Assembly (NCBI RefSeq): GCF_048571275.1
Contig: NZ_CP182357.1
Coordinates: 1,550,001-1,614,000, forward strand
DNA from: Marinarcus sediminis
GTDB taxonomy: Bacteria; Campylobacterota; Campylobacteria; Campylobacterales; Arcobacteraceae
Reading direction: 5' to 3'
Length of the DNA: 64,000 bases
This document shows positions 34,713 through 42,028 of this stretch, piece after piece. The notes below the pieces were generated by a model. It made no database searches. It was not told where the DNA came from and saw only the letters and a program-made list of their open reading frames with translations. A program made the translations under genes and the position numbers. Each line of letters opens with the position of its first letter. Positions within the stretch are counted from its first letter, which is position 1.

Positions 34713-36632
34713 TTACAAAGAGTCAAAAAAACAGTATCTGTTTTTACCTAATTTTTTGGCATTGTACATAGCGGTATCCGCTTTTTTCAAAATATCACTC
34801 ATACTCTCGTGGTAAGCTGCTTGAACGGTATAAATACCAATACTTGCAGAGACTTGAATAGTATAATTGTCATAGGCAACAACAGATGAGGCATCTTGTA
34901 ATAATTGTACAATGATATTTTTCCAAGAGTTCAGATTGTGTAAATAAAATACAAATTCATCGCCACCAATTCTTGCAATGGCTCCATAAGCATCAACTGT
35001 GTGAAGAAATTGTTTTGCTAGGGTTTTTAGAAGAAAATCTCCTGCTTCATGGCCAATGGTGTCATTAATGTCTTTAAATTTGTCCAAATCAATAAACCCT
35101 ACAATGATATTTTCATTTTTCATTTTTGATTCAATGAGCATATTTTTTAGAAGTTCTTCAAAGTAGTGTCTGTTAGGCAACATGGTTAAAGGATCATGGT
35201 GCGCTTGTTTTTTAAGAAGTTTTTCTGCTAAATCTCTTTTGGTAATGTCAATGGCTTGTGAGACAATCTCTTGTTCTTCGTTCTCTATTTTAGGCAAAAG
35301 GGTATTGTGCCATTCACATTTAATAATTCTATTCTCTTTGGTGAGATTTAAATTGGTAAAAAGATACAAGGTTCCATTTTGTTGTATGCTTAAAAGATTT
35401 TGTTTGACCTCATTTTTTGCATCAGTGGGAATTAAAAATTCAAATATATTCTTTCCCATAACCTCCTCTTTTGTCCAACCAAATAGTTTTTGAGACTGGG
35501 TATTCCAACCAGTGAGTGTAAAGTCTTTTTTCCATACAATACCAGCTGAGGCTGAGTTTTCAAAAAGTATGGTTTGCCGAGTGAGACTTTTTTTGATTTT
35601 TTTATTGGTAAGATAGATATAAAAAGCAATACCAGCCAATGCTAAAGCCACTGATAACGTCAGGGCAATATAGATATAAAATCGTGTTAAATCTACTGCA
35701 TAATTGGGTTTATAATAAAAATTAGTTAAATCTTTTTTCCCTTTTATTAAGCCAAATAACCCATACGTTTGTATGATATGTTCCCATCTGCCAGGGTTGC
35801 TGTGACCTATTTGGACAAAATCAGGATTAATGAGTTTTGTCAATACCTCTGCTTCAAATTGCAGTTGTTTTTTCGTTTTGTTTTGCGTGTTGTATTTTGT
35901 TAAAATGAGTTCTATGATTTCATCTTGATGTTTTAATGCATATTCCCACCCCTTAAAAGTGGCTTGACGAAACTTTTCGACTGATTGCAAATTGTTTTGT
36001 ACAAAATCTTGAGTTGCAAAAAGTGTATCTCCGTAAAAATCGAGTCCATAATGTCGTGGTTCTAAAATTTTATACGGTATGTTTTTACTTTTTAATATAT
36101 AAGGTTCATTTGAACTGTAAGCATTCACGGCAATGACTTTATGATTTAAAAGATCCTCTAAGTGTTTTTTATTTGGAACAAAATTAATTTTGTTTAAGTC
36201 AATGCCTTCTTTTAAAAACATTGCTTTAAGTTCAATGTCTTGATTTTTTCCCATAAGTGCAATTGCTCCGCTTCCAACTAAGTCAACGGGACTTTTATAT
36301 TTGTCAAAAGTGAGTAAAACATTTGGAGAGTGTTGCATAATAACGCCAAGATTGACAATGGGTTTTCCATTAAAATATTCTAAAACCAAGCTGGAATTAG
36401 AAATACCAAAGTCAGCTTGTTTTGAAATTACAGCATTAACACTGTCAACTGATGGCCCACCTTCAAGCAGTTTTATATCCAACCCTGCGTTATTGTAAAA
36501 TCCTTTTTCTAAAGCAGCATAATAACCCGCAAATTGAAATTGATGGTACCATCTGAGTTGAACTTTCAGTTCATTATTATGTGATAAAAGTAGGGTTTGC
36601 AGAACAATTAAGGACAAAAGTATCAGTTTAAT
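34713..36632 (-). CDS. Membrane diguanylate cyclase with THI5-like sensor and PAS domain
   Basis: A 639-residue protein: signal peptide, NMT1/THI5-like periplasmic domain (about 20-260, VQLRWYHQFQFAGYYAALEKG), a transmembrane helix (about 315-335), a PAS domain (about 350-465) and a GGDEF domain with intact GGDEF (RIGGDEFVFYL) and no RxxD site before it. It makes cyclic-di-GMP under control of a periplasmic ligand, perhaps a pyrimidine precursor. The only start with a good ribosome-binding site is ATT at 36632-36630, seven bases after GGAG, which gives KLILLSLIVLQTLLL as signal peptide; TTG at 36617 has no site and removes the charged start. Confidence 0.88.
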   Translation of the reverse strand: MKLILLSLIVLQTLLLSHNNELKVQLRWYHQFQFAGYYAALEKGFYNNAGLDIKLLEGGPSVDSVNAVISKQADFGISNSSLVLEYFNGKPIVNLGVIMQHSPNVLLTFDKYKSPVDLVGSGAIALMGKNQDIELKAMFLKEGIDLNKINFVPNKKHLEDLLNHKVIAVNAYSSNEPYILKSKNIPYKILEPRHYGLDFYGDTLFATQDFVQNNLQSVEKFRQATFKGWEYALKHQDEIIELILTKYNTQNKTKKQLQFEAEVLTKLINPDFVQIGHSNPGRWEHIIQTYGLFGLIKGKKDLTNFYYKPNYAVDLTRFYIYIALTLSVALALAGIAFYIYLTNKKIKKSLTRQTILFENSASAGIVWKKDFTLTGWNTQSQKLFGWTKEEVMGKNIFEFLIPTDAKNEVKQNLLSIQQNGTLYLFTNLNLTKENRIIKCEWHNTLLPKIENEEQEIVSQAIDITKRDLAEKLLKKQAHHDPLTMLPNRHYFEELLKNMLIESKMKNENIIVGFIDLDKFKDINDTIGHEAGDFLLKTLAKQFLHTVDAYGAIARIGGDEFVFYLHNLNSWKNIIVQLLQDASSVVAYDNYTIQVSASIGIYTVQAAYHESMSDILKKADTAMYNAKKLGKNRYCFFDSL

Positions 36633-36695
36633 TTTATTTCTCCAAAATAAGATATTTAGTTATTTATTAAAATAATACAATGTTCTGGCTTTATA

Positions 36696-36732
36696 ATACA
36701 AATTTGTGACTCATTTGTATGTAAATTGTATA
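36696..36732. promoter_or_regulatory. Inverted repeat and TTGTAT direct repeats upstream of diguanylate cyclase
   Basis: ATACAAAT-N9-ATTTGTAT (36696-36720) is a perfect inverted repeat, and TTGTAT repeats at 36715 and 36726, 11 bases apart. Positions 36714-36732 match 29201-29219 at 17 of 19 bases. A shared operator is possible; both stretches are A+T-rich. Confidence 0.45.
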
Positions 36733-36885
36733 TAAAGTGTACATTTTAAAAACCACAATGGGTTTTAAAATAACCAACTTTTAACTTTTTTTGTAAAGAA
36801 CTTAAAAATTAAGCAGATTTTGATTTTGAGAACAGAGGATTGGGTAAAAATTTTTTGAAGTAGATAACGCTAAACAAAAGAGCAA

Positions 36886-37230
36886 TTATTGCTCTTTTGC
36901 TCCCAAAATATAATAAACAGGTCGGTTATCAAGTTGTTCGACATCAACATTGTATTTGTTGCTCCAGTGAGCAATCTCTTGGTGAAACTCTTCTAGAATT
37001 TCTGGTGCATCATTTTCATCACACTTGATTTTACAATAATCAGATGTATTTGATAGTGCAACATATGCATTCATTTTTTTAATATGATCGTGCAAGCTGA
37101 TGATGTGTTTAGAAAATTTCTCAAAATTTTTCGTATTGTCAATCATTTTTTGCGCTTGTAAAAGCGAGCTGTCTGTTTTTGTGTAACCCAGTTGTGAAAG
37201 TAAAACTTCTGCAGATACATCTAATTGCAT
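36886..37230 (-). CDS. Hypothetical protein of 114 residues
   Basis: A soluble, mostly helical protein with no motif I recognise. It contains ALSNTSDYCKIKCDEND in the middle and ends YYILGAKEQ. ATG 37230 is chosen since AGGAGA ends four bases upstream; an earlier in-frame ATG lacks a site. Coding looks real from the regular reading frame and the ribosome-binding site. It stands between the diguanylate cyclase and the thiamine-binding-type gene, with 253 noncoding bases downstream. Confidence 0.7.
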   Translation of the reverse strand: MQLDVSAEVLLSQLGYTKTDSSLLQAQKMIDNTKNFEKFSKHIISLHDHIKKMNAYVALSNTSDYCKIKCDENDAPEILEEFHQEIAHWSNKYNVDVEQLDNRPVYYILGAKEQ

Positions 37231-37461
37231 ATTTTCTCCTATGTAGTATTTAAAATATGTTATCAAAACAATTTTGAAGCTTGGGTTAAAAATTTGATAT
37301 AAAAAGATTCTTATGAGGTGGCTTTAATCTTTCTTTCATTACTATTTTTAAAATCATTAATATATGGTTATATTTGGCGCGTTAAGCTCTTTATCCTTGT
37401 CTTAATTTTATTTGTGTAATATATCTTTATCTTTCAAAAACTACCAATTTAAGGAGAAAAA

Positions 37462-37776
37462 ATGTCTGTTCTCGTTCAAATGGCGATGTTCCCTACTGAT
37501 CAAAGTGAGAGCAAAAGCGAATATGTGGCACAGGTGATAAAAGTGATCAGAGAGAGTGGATTTTCGTATCAACTCACCTCTATGGCAACGATTATTGAAA
37601 CACAGAAAATGTCTGAAGCGCTGGGAGTTATTCAACAGTGTTATGAAAAGCTTGAAGAGTTGGGGTGCAATAGGGTTTATTCAACTTTGACATTTGATAT
37701 CAGAAAAAATCATGAGAACAGATTAGTGAGAAAAATTGAATCAATTGAGAGTAAAATAGGGAAAGTTGCAAAATAA
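37462..37776 (+). CDS. MTH1187/YkoF-like thiamine-binding protein
   Basis: A 104-residue ferredoxin-like fold protein of the Thiamine_BP (DUF77/MTH1187) family: it begins VLVQMAMFPTD, then SGFSYQLTSMATIIET, and has STLTFDIRKN late in the sequence. Family members bind thiamine-like pyrimidines or act with HMP transport. AAGGAG precedes the ATG by six bases. No thiamine riboswitch is visible upstream, and no transporter is adjacent. Confidence 0.85.
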   Translation: MSVLVQMAMFPTDQSESKSEYVAQVIKVIRESGFSYQLTSMATIIETQKMSEALGVIQQCYEKLEELGCNRVYSTLTFDIRKNHENRLVRKIESIESKIGKVAK

Positions 37777-37799
37777 TTTATCAAAACTGAAGAATGAAA

Positions 37800-37970
37800 T
37801 TATTTACACTCTCCCTTTATTTCATACTTTCCATCAATGAAATTAAATACTTTAATTGTTTTAAACTTTTTTCCCTCTTTTTTACACTCTCTTTTTTGGG
37901 TGGCCAAATCTTGTTCGGTGCATCCAGAAAAAATCATGAAAATAGAAAAAACTATTAAAATTATTTTCAT
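37800..37970 (-). CDS. Small lipoprotein of 56 residues
   Basis: ATG at 37970, preceded by AAAGGAT, opens a short frame: KIILIVFSIFMIFSG then a lipobox Cys at residue 17 (FSGC), then a charged mature part with ATQKRECKKEG and IDGKYEIKGECK, and stop at 37800-37802. Two more cysteines in the mature part (29 and 55) could form a disulfide. Function unknown; short lipoproteins of this form are common in the group. It is the only gene in the 325-base interval 37777-38100; the rest is A+T-rich with nothing else recognisable. Confidence 0.7.
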   Translation of the reverse strand: MKIILIVFSIFMIFSGCTEQDLATQKRECKKEGKKFKTIKVFNFIDGKYEIKGECK

Positions 37971-38100
37971 AATAATCCTTTAACATAAAATCAATTACTT
38001 CCTGATTATATCACAATTTATAGCTTATTTGTATAAATTATTTTTTTTATTAAAAAAGTAATTCAAAATAGCAAAGAAATTTAATATTTTTTATGACAGT

Positions 38101-38670
38101 TTAAAAGAGTCCTTTGGGTTGTGGTGAAAAGAACTCTTCTAAGGCTTTTAATTTGAATGATACACGATGTAAATTTGAGTAACCGTGTTCTTTTATGGCA
38201 TCAATATGGGCTTTGGTTCCGTATCCTTTGTGTTTTTCAAAATTGTAATTGGGGTAGGTATTGGCAATGTCACACATAAATCTGTCTCTGCTGACTTTTG
38301 CTAAAATTGAGGCGGCACTGACTTCTTGAACTGTGGCATCTGCTTTTATTTTGTGGTTCAAATTTGAAATTCCAAAAGAGGTATTCCCATCCATTAAATA
38401 TTCACTGGCTTTTATATTTTCCATAATTTCTAATATCGATTTTTTCAGACAGTAACTTAACCCTTTTTTGTCAATGGTTTGATTATCCGTAAATACAATA
38501 TGGTAAAAAGAGTTTAATTTTATTGGTTCAAAAAGAGCTTCTCTTTTTTTTTCACTTAAAATTTTTGAGTCATTTAATCCCGAAATGGATTCTTTTAATA
38601 CTACGCCTGCAACAACCAATGGACCCGCTATTGGTCCTCGTCCTGCTTCATCTATGCCACATAACAACAT
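38101..38670 (-). CDS. rnhB: Ribonuclease HII
   Basis: A 189-residue enzyme cleaving RNA in RNA-DNA hybrids, including single ribonucleotides. The RnhB signature CGIDEAGRGPIAGPLVVAG opens the protein, DGNTSF gives a middle acidic residue and ASILAKVSRDRFM follows. Length is near the family norm. Divergent from the lipoprotein gene at 38741 with a 70-base gap. Confidence 0.94.
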   Translation of the reverse strand: MLLCGIDEAGRGPIAGPLVVAGVVLKESISGLNDSKILSEKKREALFEPIKLNSFYHIVFTDNQTIDKKGLSYCLKKSILEIMENIKASEYLMDGNTSFGISNLNHKIKADATVQEVSAASILAKVSRDRFMCDIANTYPNYNFEKHKGYGTKAHIDAIKEHGYSNLHRVSFKLKALEEFFSPQPKGLF

Positions 38671-38691
38671 TTAATCTCTCTTTATAAATAA

Positions 38692-38703
38692 ATTGTATAC
38701 AAT
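38692..38703. promoter_or_regulatory. ATTGTATACAAT palindrome in the rnhB / lipoprotein divergent region
   Basis: A perfect 12-base palindrome, made of the TTGTATA half-site also found at 29202-29231 and 36715-36732, lying between divergent start codons. Possibly the same regulator's site; short A+T-rich palindromes also arise by chance. Confidence 0.4.
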
Positions 38704-38740
38704 ACTTTGTCTTTTCAATATGCTACTTAAAGGTTATATT

Positions 38741-39841
38741 ATGAAAAAATTATATGTCATTCCTCTTTTAATCATCCTTATATTCTTTTATGCATGTTCA
38801 AATTCTAAAAAAGAGAGTCTTAAAATAGGTCTGATTGCAGGTTTAAGTGGCAAATATTCTGATTTAGGAAACAGTGTACTTCGTGGAGCATCTCTGGCGT
38901 TTGAAGAAGTTGGATTTAAGATCAATGACCAACCCATTGAGTTGATTGTAAAAGATGATAAACAAGATGAAAAAGTTGCGTTAACACAGATACAAAGTTT
39001 GCTTAATTCCGATATTCACTTGATTATTGGTAATGCAACAAGTTCAATGACTAAAATTTCAATTGATGCCATAAAAGATAAAAAAGATGTATTATTAATC
39101 TCTCCTTCAGCAAGCAGTGATGAGTTTTCAAATATCGATGATAATTTTTTAAGAACGCATGTGGCACATAGCCCAGAACGCTTTGATGAAATTTCCGACT
39201 ATTTACTTACGCAAAAAATTTCAAAAATTGCATTTATTTATGATGAAAAAAATTTATCTTACGTCAATGCGTATATGGATAATTTTGAAAAGTCATTTCA
39301 ACGTCATGGAGGAGAGAAAAACGTATTAAAAGCATCTATAAATGAGCCTTTCCCTGAACTGTTAAAAAAACTCAATGCTGCGAATGAAGATTTGATTGTT
39401 ATGGTTGCCAATTCAATTGACTCTGCAAAGTTCATACAATATTTAAGAATCAATCACAACACAAAAAAAGTGTTATCTTCATTGTGGGCAAAAACAACTG
39501 ATTTTGTCGTTAATGGAGGGAAACACGTTGAAGGTGTAATGTTTGTAACAGAACTAGATGATACCTCTTCAACGTACAGATATTTGAATTTTGTAAAGAT
39601 GTATCAAAAAAGGTATGCTCAAATGCCATCTGTTTTTGCTGCCCAAGCGTATGAAACGGCACATATTATTATTGAGGCTTTAAGAAACAACAGTAATATC
39701 GCATCACTTAAACATACCCTTTTGTCTCAGAAGAGTTATGATGGGCTTCAAGGAAAAATCATTTTCAATGAATTTGGAGATGTATTTAGAGAACATTTTA
39801 TTGTCATCATAAAAAATGGTCAATTCGTGAAAAAAGATTAA
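38741..39841 (+). CDS. Lipoprotein binding protein, branched-chain amino acid receptor fold
   Basis: A 366-residue exported lipoprotein (lipobox LIFFYACSN, Cys about 18) of the Peripla_BP_6/LivJ fold, with IGLIAGLSGKYSDLGNSVLRG and LIIGNATSSMTKI. ATG 38741 follows AAAGG and begins the signal peptide; an earlier start at 38693 would add a poor leader. No permease or ATPase genes are nearby, but a membrane kinase starts one base after its stop, so it likely passes ligand information to that kinase. Ligand unknown. Confidence 0.85.
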   Translation: MKKLYVIPLLIILIFFYACSNSKKESLKIGLIAGLSGKYSDLGNSVLRGASLAFEEVGFKINDQPIELIVKDDKQDEKVALTQIQSLLNSDIHLIIGNATSSMTKISIDAIKDKKDVLLISPSASSDEFSNIDDNFLRTHVAHSPERFDEISDYLLTQKISKIAFIYDEKNLSYVNAYMDNFEKSFQRHGGEKNVLKASINEPFPELLKKLNAANEDLIVMVANSIDSAKFIQYLRINHNTKKVLSSLWAKTTDFVVNGGKHVEGVMFVTELDDTSSTYRYLNFVKMYQKRYAQMPSVFAAQAYETAHIIIEALRNNSNIASLKHTLLSQKSYDGLQGKIIFNEFGDVFREHFIVIIKNGQFVKKD

Positions 39842-39842
39842 A

Positions 39843-41960
39843 ATGAAAAAATGCAGTTTAAAAACCCGAATTGTTCTTTTATTGATTGTGTTTGCTTTTA
39901 TTATTGCTTTAATCATTGGTGCAATTTCAACGTATAGTCTCTATACTTCTAACCTTTCATCTGTAATTCATAAACAAAAAATCATCTTAAAACAACTCAA
40001 ATCAAAAGCAAATTTGATTTTAAATAAAATTGAATCAACATCACAATATATCAATAATGAGTATGCTCAACATCCCAATACGTTAAAAGATGTGGTGGTT
40101 TTAAATGAAAATATCACTTCGGTCATTCTTTTGAGTTCAGATGGCATTATCCAAGATTTTTATGCGCAATCAAATTTGAATATTTATAAAGGGTTTGATT
40201 ATTCCAAAAAAGAGTATTTTCAAGCTTTAAAACACAGAGATTACTACTGGTCCAATGTTTTTTTCTCCACCATAGGTGAGTCACCAACAATTACATACAG
40301 TGCTAAAATAGGGAACAATCAAATTGTTGTTATTTTTATTAATTTAAGTGATTTTGCTTTGTTTACTAAAAATTATATCAACAGTGATGGTTCTCATATG
40401 GTAAGAATGTTTGACAGCCAAGGAGTAATGCTTGTTAACGAAGATAACACTGAGTGCGTTTTACAAGGTTTTAATGCATTGGGTAAGAGTATTTTTGTTG
40501 ATTTTATCAGTAAAGTTGAACCGTATAAACAAAGTTATTTTAATTTAACGTCAAACAGTAAAAAACAAATAGGAATGTATGCCACCATAGATAAAACGGG
40601 TTGGAAAATTGTGGTCAGAGAGGATTATAATCAGCTTCTTGATAACATTTGGTTTGTAATTAAAAGCATCATTGCCGTTTTAATTTTGTTTGTTATTATT
40701 GCAATTTTTGTCGCCTTGAGTTTGGTTAATCATATCTTTTATGACATTGATAATTTGAATATCAACGCGTTTAATATTGCCAATGGAGAGTATGATGAAG
40801 TAATTAAAGAGTCATCCTACAGTGAATTTGATTTTTTAATTGAAACTTTTAGAAAAATGCAAAATGAGATTGATAAAAGAGAAGAGTCTTTAGAAAAATC
40901 TTTAGAGAGTTTTAAATCACTTTTTAATTCAACCATGGAAATTATTGTATTGCACAAAGACAGTGTATGTATCGATGTCAATGATGTTGCGGTTAAACTT
41001 CTTGGATATGAAACCAAAGATGAGTTAATTGGCAAAAGTATATTTGATTTTATTTCACCAAACTCTTATGATATAGTTAATCGTAATTTGCATACAGAGA
41101 GTGAATTGTATGAGATAGAGGTGTTAAAAAAAGATGAAACCATTATGAATGCACTCATACAAAGTAAATTCTTAGAATTTAATGGTGAGTTGATAAAAGT
41201 TTCTGCAATGATTGATATGACTGCACTAAAAGAGAAAGATGAAATACTTTTTCAACAAGCAAAAATGGCTTCAATGGGAGAGATGATAGAAAATATTGCA
41301 CATCAATGGCGTCAACCATTGAGTACCATTTCAACTGCAGCATCTGGAATTAAACTCAAAGGGGAATATGATATTTTAAGTAAAGAGAATTATTATGAAT
41401 TTTTGGATTCAATTATTCATAATTCTCAGCATCTGTCCAATACCATCGATGATTTTAGAAATTTCTTTAAAAAAGACAAAAATAAAGAGCCGTTTTATAT
41501 TGCTGAAGTGATTGAAAAAACCATTTCATTGGTGAATGCAAGTTTTAAAAATCACAACATTCAACTGATTCAAAAAATTGATCTCACCTTGAAAATAGAG
41601 AACTACAAAAATGAGTTAATTCAAGCTTTGATTAATATTCTCAACAATGCAAAAGATGCTTTGAATTTAAATAAAATAGAGAAAAAATATATCGAAATAA
41701 CACTGTGCAAAAAAGCAGAATATGCTGTTTTAACCATAAAAGACAATGGAGGGGGAATTGATAAAAAGATTTTAAATAAAATTTTTGAACCCTATTTTAC
41801 TACCAAACACAAATCTCAAGGTACAGGAATTGGGTTATATATGACACATCAAATTATTGTTAATCACATGCAAGGAGGAATCAAAGTAGAGAACTCGATT
41901 TTAGAAGTGAATCAAACCTCCTATTTAGGTTGTACTTTTACAATCTTATTAAAATTATAA
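39843..41960 (+). CDS. Cache-PAS sensor histidine kinase
   Basis: A 705-residue membrane kinase: first transmembrane helix about 9-32, periplasmic Cache-like domain (about 35-275), second helix about 277-298, HAMP-like linker with a coiled coil, a PAS domain (about 360-470), phosphoacceptor GEMIENIAHQWRQPLST (His about 485), and GHKL ATPase with NILNNAKDALN and GTGIGLYMTH. It has the same catalytic module as the kinases at 1492-4077 and 63159 on. No response regulator is adjacent. Its upstream partner is the binding lipoprotein. Confidence 0.9.
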   Translation: MKKCSLKTRIVLLLIVFAFIIALIIGAISTYSLYTSNLSSVIHKQKIILKQLKSKANLILNKIESTSQYINNEYAQHPNTLKDVVVLNENITSVILLSSDGIIQDFYAQSNLNIYKGFDYSKKEYFQALKHRDYYWSNVFFSTIGESPTITYSAKIGNNQIVVIFINLSDFALFTKNYINSDGSHMVRMFDSQGVMLVNEDNTECVLQGFNALGKSIFVDFISKVEPYKQSYFNLTSNSKKQIGMYATIDKTGWKIVVREDYNQLLDNIWFVIKSIIAVLILFVIIAIFVALSLVNHIFYDIDNLNINAFNIANGEYDEVIKESSYSEFDFLIETFRKMQNEIDKREESLEKSLESFKSLFNSTMEIIVLHKDSVCIDVNDVAVKLLGYETKDELIGKSIFDFISPNSYDIVNRNLHTESELYEIEVLKKDETIMNALIQSKFLEFNGELIKVSAMIDMTALKEKDEILFQQAKMASMGEMIENIAHQWRQPLSTISTAASGIKLKGEYDILSKENYYEFLDSIIHNSQHLSNTIDDFRNFFKKDKNKEPFYIAEVIEKTISLVNASFKNHNIQLIQKIDLTLKIENYKNELIQALINILNNAKDALNLNKIEKKYIEITLCKKAEYAVLTIKDNGGGIDKKILNKIFEPYFTTKHKSQGTGIGLYMTHQIIVNHMQGGIKVENSILEVNQTSYLGCTFTILLKL

Positions 41961-41966
41961 GGTATA

Positions 41967-41997
41967 CTTGACAAGTATCGACTCAACTTGATATAAT
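41967..41997 (+). promoter_or_regulatory. clpB promoter with HspR HAIR-like operator
   Basis: TTGACA (41968-41973), an 18-base spacer and TATAAT (41992-41997) form a strong sigma-70 promoter. CTTGACA-N7-ACTCAAC at 41967-41987 matches the HAIR consensus CTTGAGT-N7-ACTCAAG in 5 of 7 and 6 of 7 bases, so HspR probably binds over the -35 box. Confidence 0.65.
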
Positions 41998-42000
41998 CTA

Positions 42001-42027
42001 TTAGCAATTAAATAATAGGAGTGCTAA
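42001..42027 (+). promoter_or_regulatory. CIRCE element (HrcA operator) overlapping clpB start region
   Basis: TTAGCAATT-N9-GAGTGCTAA at 42001-42027 matches the CIRCE consensus TTAGCACTC-N9-GAGTGCTAA, with the right half perfect and the left half 6 of 9. It covers the expected transcription start and contains the Shine-Dalgarno bases AGGAG (42017-42021), so HrcA would block initiation. Confidence 0.75.
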
Positions 42028-42028
42028 A

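Noticed and set aside
37267..37461. Possible thiamine riboswitch before the thiamine-binding-family gene
   Set aside because: The 195-base leader has neither the CUGAGA nor the ACCUGA box of a TPP riboswitch and no matching stems.
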